The notes beneath the pieces are model-generated. The model was not told the origin of the DNA and did not search any database. It worked only from the letters and a program-made list of their open reading frames with translations. From contig CAIUQV010000404.1 in assembly GCA_903901375.1 (NCBI GenBank), positions 1-9,586 of the forward strand: a stretch of DNA of 9,586 nt, given 5' to 3'. The position numbers were made by a program, and so were the translations under genes. Positions 6,627 to 9,586 of this stretch are shown here, piece by piece. This DNA comes from an uncultured Ignavibacteriota bacterium. GTDB taxonomy: Bacteria > Bacteroidota > Ignavibacteria > Tepidaquicellales > Tepidaquicellaceae. How positions within the stretch are numbered: position 1 is the first letter of the stretch; the number at the start of each line of letters is the position of its first letter.

Positions 6627-7532
6627 ATGAAGTATATAATTCAAATAGTGGTGGTGGTGATGGTGATGTGCGGGAGTGGGTATTCACAATCGCAGGATAG
6701 TTTGCTTTCGAAGGCATACGAGATGAAGTCTAACGTTCTTCTTGATAAATTTTTTGAGAACTGGCGTATGGAAAAGACACCTATTACTGATGAAGAATAT
6801 GCGAAACTAAAAGATGCAGAAAAAGATGTTTACGATATTTTCTATGAGTTTTATACTCCGAAGGATTTATCGAGGTTGAGGCTTGAGGACTTTGAATACA
6901 AATTATACAAGAATGTAAAATATTTTGTTGTAGAGCCTAAGATTAAGTATCGCATTCTGAATTCTACGAATTATGATAGTTTATATAACGAATTATTAAA
7001 TGATTATGATAGTTTATTTATTTCTAATTGGAAGAGGAGTAAGAAGGATACAACGGCATATTCGTTTTTTATAGAATATTATGAGGATAATTTTTATCAA
7101 GGATTGCTTAATAAAGATTTATTCTACATTCATTTTAAAAAAGACTCTATTAATAATTTTAGACCCCGCATATCCGATAAAACATCTAGACTACTATATT
7201 TCAGTTTAGATTATAATAATCTATTATCAAATTTTATTGGTAACGATATAGTTCCATGGGGAACAAATGGAATTATGCAGACTGCTTTTGCAGACAGTTT
7301 AAGTCAATTGAAAATTGATTTTCTTTATTCAAACATTTTTATAATGGCAAGTCACTGGGGAAATTATTGGGAGATTCAGACAAGTCCAAAAGTTTTTAAC
7401 ATTGATTTCACAAACGATAGAAAATTTGCAAAAGTAAGTTATGCTTTTCCTTATCATCAAGGTTATTCAATATTTGAAAAAAGAAATGGAAAGTGGTTTT
7501 TCATAATTGATTATTTTGGTATAATGTGGTAA
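6627..7532 (+). CDS. Exported protein of unknown function
   Basis: A 301-residue protein that I do not recognise by family. It starts with a clear Sec signal peptide: Lys2, a hydrophobic core rich in Val (residues 4-14), and a likely cleavage near GYS|Q at 20/21. The Cys at 15 is preceded by Met, not Gly/Ala/Ser, so it is not a lipobox. The mature part is rich in Tyr, Phe, Asn, Asp and Lys with no further membrane segment. The last 60 residues (ASHWGNYWEIQTSP, then NIDF, AKVSYAF, EKRNGKWFFIIDYFG) have the strand pattern of an NTF2/SnoaL-like fold, which is only a guess. The start is fixed by the signal peptide; no good Shine-Dalgarno sequence is visible. The gene looks more AT-rich than ettA or comF, is isolated between two repeat-rich spacers, and its 5' end is partly copied after its stop. 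Confidence 0.78.
   Translation: MKYIIQIVVVVMVMCGSGYSQSQDSLLSKAYEMKSNVLLDKFFENWRMEKTPITDEEYAKLKDAEKDVYDIFYEFYTPKDLSRLRLEDFEYKLYKNVKYFVVEPKIKYRILNSTNYDSLYNELLNDYDSLFISNWKRSKKDTTAYSFFIEYYEDNFYQGLLNKDLFYIHFKKDSINNFRPRISDKTSRLLYFSLDYNNLLSNFIGNDIVPWGTNGIMQTAFADSLSQLKIDFLYSNIFIMASHWGNYWEIQTSPKVFNIDFTNDRKFAKVSYAFPYHQGYSIFEKRNGKWFFIIDYFGIMW
6630..6662 (+). repeat. 33-bp direct repeat, copy 1 (inside the 5' end of the exported-protein gene)
   Basis: The 33 bp right after the ATG at 6627, coding for the signal-peptide core and including a GTG-GTG-GTG tract, recur at 7540-7572 with 31 of 33 identical bases. The first 18 bases are exact, two differ (GT against AC), and the last 13 are exact. Confidence 0.85.
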
Positions 7533-7539
7533 AGATTTA

Positions 7540-7572
7540 AAGTATATAATTCAAATAACGGTGGTGGTGATG
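7540..7572 (+). repeat. 33-bp direct repeat, copy 2 (just after the exported-protein gene)
   Basis: This copy begins 8 nt after the TAA of the exported-protein gene, 910 bp from the first copy. It lacks the ATG (TTT-A precedes it) and does not continue into a reading frame; after it comes an unrelated palindrome-rich spacer. It is best read as the stump of a lost tandem duplicate of the gene or of its 5' end. Confidence 0.85.
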
Positions 7573-7674
7573 TCCTAAAGTGGAATCTTTTAGTTCAAAT
7601 CCCGATAAATAAGGATGTACAGTACGCGCTGTTTGAAATACAATTTAACAGACAAAAATAACGACCCACCCCGT

Positions 7675-7697
7675 CTCCGTCTAAAGAACAGACGGAG
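7675..7697. repeat. Hairpin 1 of the palindrome cluster
   Basis: CTCCGTCT at 7675-7682 pairs exactly with AGACGGAG at 7690-7697 across a 7-nt loop. The left arm is also part of a tandem CCGTCT CCGTCT at 7671-7682. Confidence 0.75.
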
Positions 7698-7700
7698 CCA

Positions 7701-7724
7701 CCCCTCCAAGGAGGGGAATCTTTT
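7701..7724 (+). terminator. Probable rho-independent terminator (hairpin plus AATCTTTT)
   Basis: CCCCTCC at 7701-7707 faces GGAGGGG at 7710-7716; allowing a 4-nt loop leaves a 6-bp GC-rich stem, followed on the plus strand by AATCTTTT. This fits an intrinsic terminator for the exported-protein transcript about 170 nt after its stop. The T-run is short, and GGAATC-TTTT-GATTCC at 7715-7730 can form a competing hairpin. On the minus strand no U-run follows, so it would act there at most as a transcript-end stabiliser. Confidence 0.55.
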
Positions 7725-7726
7725 GA

Positions 7727-7746
7727 TTCCGGCAGGAATGCCGGAA
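7727..7746. repeat. Hairpin 3 of the palindrome cluster
   Basis: TTCCGGCA at 7727-7734 pairs exactly with TGCCGGAA at 7739-7746 around a GGAA loop. It ends 11 nt from the aminotransferase stop on the minus strand and is the first structure that transcript would meet, but no T-run follows in either direction. Confidence 0.75.
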
Positions 7747-7757
7747 CTACATTTAAT

Positions 7758-8906
7758 TTAATGTTTGTTTAGTGCAAATAATAATTTGGTGATGTCTTCG
7801 GTGTTGTTAAATAAATGCGGGGAGACACGCAAGTAACCCTCACGGATAGCAATAAAGATGTTCTGCTTTTCAAGTTCAGACTGTATCTTTGAGTTTCTGC
7901 TTTTATCATTATGCGAAAATATTAATATGTTTGAACGATGTTCTTTGGAAAGATCTGATTCGATAAAGAAATTTGGTAGTGATGAAAGTCCTTCGACAAA
8001 GATGTCGAGCAATGAGATTATGTGTTTGTATATGTTTTCAACACCAAGATGCAGAAACAATTCTACAGATGATTCCAGACCTATCATTCCGAGAGTATTC
8101 GGAGTTGAGTTTTCATAAGCAGAACCGTCATTTCGCAAATCAAGTTTGTAATCAAGGAAATTTGCAAAATCGTAATTGACATTTTTGGTGCTGACGTACG
8201 ATGGATTTATCAGCTTACGCATCCTTTCCGGAATGTAAGCAAAACCTATACCTGCGGGCGACATCATCCATTTCTGAGAACCGGCTGCGAGGAAGTCTAA
8301 TCCATACTTCTTCACATCCATCGGCACTGCACCTATGCTCTGAATGGCATCCACTACGAGCATTATGTTATACTTGCCGGTTAATTCTCTTAATGCCAGT
8401 AAATCATTTTTGTAACCGAGGAACTCAACAGAACTGATTGTTAACACATCAATTTTGTTATTTATTAAAACTTCTTCTACATCCTTTAGATTTATTTTGC
8501 CGTTTTCTGATGGTATAAGATGATTCTTAATACCTCTGAGTTTTTCCTGATTCATCCAGGAATATACAATTGCAGGAAATTCAGAGTCGGCATAGGCGAC
8601 GTTATGGCATAAGTTTGAGGGTATTCCGTTTGCAAAGATGTTTAACCCGTGAGTTGCGGATGATGTGATAATAATGTCATCAGGTTCCGAATTGATTAAC
8701 TTTGATAACTTTTCTTTTAATCTTTCCGGGATTTCATTATTGAATATACTCAGATTGTAATTTGTGTTTGTAAATTTATCGATGAATTTCACTAGTCTGT
8801 TACGTGTTTCTGTCGAATAAGGCGAATAGTGGGCAGAATCAAGATAGACGCAGCTTTCTGCCATAGGAAACATCTTTCGGGCTTCTTCAAAACTGTTTAT
8901 GTTCAT
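7758..8906 (-). CDS. Class V aminotransferase-fold PLP enzyme
   Basis: This 382-residue protein has the cysteine desulfurase / isopenicillin N epimerase-like fold of class V aminotransferases and the usual length. VYLDSAHYSPYS at about 20-31 is the N-terminal substrate loop, SSATHGLN at 82-89 the PLP phosphate-binding region, and VVDAIQSIG at 184-192 carries Asp186, which pairs with the pyridine nitrogen. AAGSQKW at 207-213 holds the Schiff-base Lys212, and REGYLRVSPH at 355-364 carries the substrate carboxylate-binding Arg. The loop that holds the catalytic Cys in SufS/IscS has no Cys, and the only cysteines are at 19 and 100, so sulfur transfer from cysteine is unlikely. The substrate is unknown. 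The ATG overlaps the stop of the transglycosylase gene by ATGA, with AAGAAGAAGAAAA upstream, so the two are translated together. Confidence 0.9.
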   Translation of the reverse strand: MNINSFEEARKMFPMAESCVYLDSAHYSPYSTETRNRLVKFIDKFTNTNYNLSIFNNEIPERLKEKLSKLINSEPDDIIITSSATHGLNIFANGIPSNLCHNVAYADSEFPAIVYSWMNQEKLRGIKNHLIPSENGKINLKDVEEVLINNKIDVLTISSVEFLGYKNDLLALRELTGKYNIMLVVDAIQSIGAVPMDVKKYGLDFLAAGSQKWMMSPAGIGFAYIPERMRKLINPSYVSTKNVNYDFANFLDYKLDLRNDGSAYENSTPNTLGMIGLESSVELFLHLGVENIYKHIISLLDIFVEGLSSLPNFFIESDLSKEHRSNILIFSHNDKSRNSKIQSELEKQNIFIAIREGYLRVSPHLFNNTEDITKLLFALNKH

Positions 8907-9586
8907 TTGTTTTTCTTCTTCTTTGATTGTTTCTTTGTTTTAGGTTCAGCAAGATTATTAGGATAATACTGCTTATAATTTTCATAATAAAAACTTATAT
9001 ACTGTACGTATTTATAGGGCTCCTGCCAGTTATTTAATGAACCTCCGGGAGGCCTGCCCTGTTTTGGCCAGACGAGCCTGTGTACGGAATCTTTACTGGA
9101 TGCCAGATAAGGATAATACTCTTTGACTTCGTCCCATTTATTATAATTTTTGCCGAAGTAGTTAGCGATTGTCATAGCATCAACAACTCTGTTAAGACCT
9201 GCATTATAAGCCGCAAGTGCAAACTTGTACTTATCTTCTCCCGTAAACTCAAACGATGCAACGAGCGTAGCATAATAATACATACCTGCCGTAAGATTGT
9301 TAACTGGTGTCTTTGTATCTTCAAGGTTAAGCTCATTCTGCAGTCCCCTGCCTGTACCAGGCATAATCTGCATAAAACCGTAAGCACCCGCATGCGAAAC
9401 AGCGTTCGGATTGAAATAAGATTCCTGACGAATCATCGCAAGAATTAAACGCCAGTCAAGTTTGTAATGTGTGCATTGCTCTTTTATCATATCGCCGTAT
9501 TTATCAACAAGTTCGGCAACATTCCCCGGAGTGAAGGTCATATTTTTTCTGTCAATCGTTTTGATAATCATTTCGAACTTTTCATT
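8903..9586 (-). CDS. Lytic transglycosylase, SLT domain (N-terminus beyond window)
   Basis: The frame gives 222 residues from an internal ATG at 9571 and stays open to the window edge (N-E-K-F-E before that Met), so the true start is probably outside, where a signal or membrane anchor would be expected. Numbered from that Met, the SLT domain runs about 30-200: LAMIRQESYFNPNAVS with catalytic Glu50, AGAYGFMQIMPGTG (61-74), ALAAYNAGLNRV (118-129) and KYVQYISFYYENY (187-199). This is the goose-lysozyme-like fold of Slt70/MltF-type enzymes, which cleave the MurNAc-GlcNAc bond in peptidoglycan with 1,6-anhydro product formation. The last twelve residues are nearly all Lys, Thr, Gln, Ser and Asn, possibly a wall- or membrane-contacting tail. 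It overlaps the aminotransferase gene by ATGA. Confidence 0.9.
   Translation of the reverse strand, partial: NEKFEMIIKTIDRKNMTFTPGNVAELVDKYGDMIKEQCTHYKLDWRLILAMIRQESYFNPNAVSHAGAYGFMQIMPGTGRGLQNELNLEDTKTPVNNLTAGMYYYATLVASFEFTGEDKYKFALAAYNAGLNRVVDAMTIANYFGKNYNKWDEVKEYYPYLASSKDSVHRLVWPKQGRPPGGSLNNWQEPYKYVQYISFYYENYKQYYPNNLAEPKTKKQSKKKKNK

Larger units (their letters stand above)
7573..7757. other. Convergent intergenic spacer with REP-like palindromes
   Basis: The 185-bp spacer between the plus-strand exported-protein gene and the minus-strand aminotransferase gene carries no reading frame of note. It holds an imperfect dyad CTAAAG-TGGAAT-CTTTTAG at about 7575-7593, then three or four strong palindromes from 7675 to 7746. 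The 10-mer GGAATCTTTT occurs twice (7582-7591 and 7715-7724), each followed within two bases by TTC, which links the left and right parts into one composite. Stacked GC-rich hairpins between convergent genes are typical of bacterial extragenic repetitive elements; membership of a dispersed family is inferred. Confidence 0.65.

Noticed and set aside
6627..6686. Lipobox at Cys15 of the exported protein
   Set aside because: The residue before the Cys is Met and the context VMVMC does not fit the lipobox. Normal signal peptidase I cleavage near residue 20 is a better fit.
7758..8906. Naming the class V enzyme a cysteine desulfurase (SufS/IscS) or selenocysteine lyase
   Set aside because: The loop that carries the catalytic Cys in these enzymes has no Cys here, so only the fold and PLP use are claimed.
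8903..9571. Treating the ATG at 9571 as the true start of the transglycosylase
   Set aside because: The frame stays open to the window edge, no signal peptide or membrane anchor follows 9571, and an exported enzyme of this type needs one, so the start is probably outside.

Overview
The window is an AT-rich, gene-dense bacterial chromosome segment, most likely from the Bacteroidota/Ignavibacteriota/Chlorobiota group. The evidence is the weak or absent Shine-Dalgarno sequences, the MerR-type regulator beginning K-K-L-Y-Y-S-I-S-E-V, the EttA-like ABC-F protein and the intergenic hairpins built on CCCCTCC/GGAGGGG. This placement is inferred from gene style; there is no rRNA or other phylogenetic marker in the window.

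Left block (1-3036, minus strand): a tight four-gene operon read right to left. It encodes a 552-residue lipoprotein of the YtcJ-like amidohydrolase family whose usual metal-ligand positions all appear to be substituted, then the release-factor glutamine methyltransferase PrmC, then the D-aminoacyl-tRNA deacylase Dtd, then the first 24 residues of a Rossmann-fold (GxGxxG) protein that runs off the left edge. The joints are a 3-nt gap and two ATGA overlaps, so translation is probably coupled.

Middle block (3037-6177): a 182-bp AT-rich divergent promoter region separates the left operon from a plus-strand set. That set holds a small MerR-family regulator, an EttA-like ABC-F translation factor, and a ComF/GntX-family phosphoribosyltransferase-like protein whose start must lie inside the ettA-like gene. 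Translation quality control is concentrated around this divergent region, with PrmC and Dtd on one side and EttA on the other.

Right-middle block (6178-7757): the accessory-looking part. A 449-bp spacer without genes holds an ordered module: a 14/15-nt direct repeat at each end, seven degenerate units of about 11 bp (consensus near AGNATNAGTGG), and a long interrupted inverted repeat. Next comes an unrecognised exported protein of 301 residues. A 33-bp piece of its 5' end is repeated just after its stop codon. A 185-bp spacer with several strong palindromes follows, probably a REP-like repetitive element that also works as a terminator between convergent genes.

Right block (7758-9586, minus strand): a lytic transglycosylase (SLT) gene that is open to the right edge, overlapping by ATGA the start of a class V PLP-dependent aminotransferase.

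No tRNA, rRNA, CRISPR array, transposase, phage gene or recognisable defence system was seen. The best leads are the apparently dead amidohydrolase lipoprotein and the repeat-rich island around the orphan exported gene.
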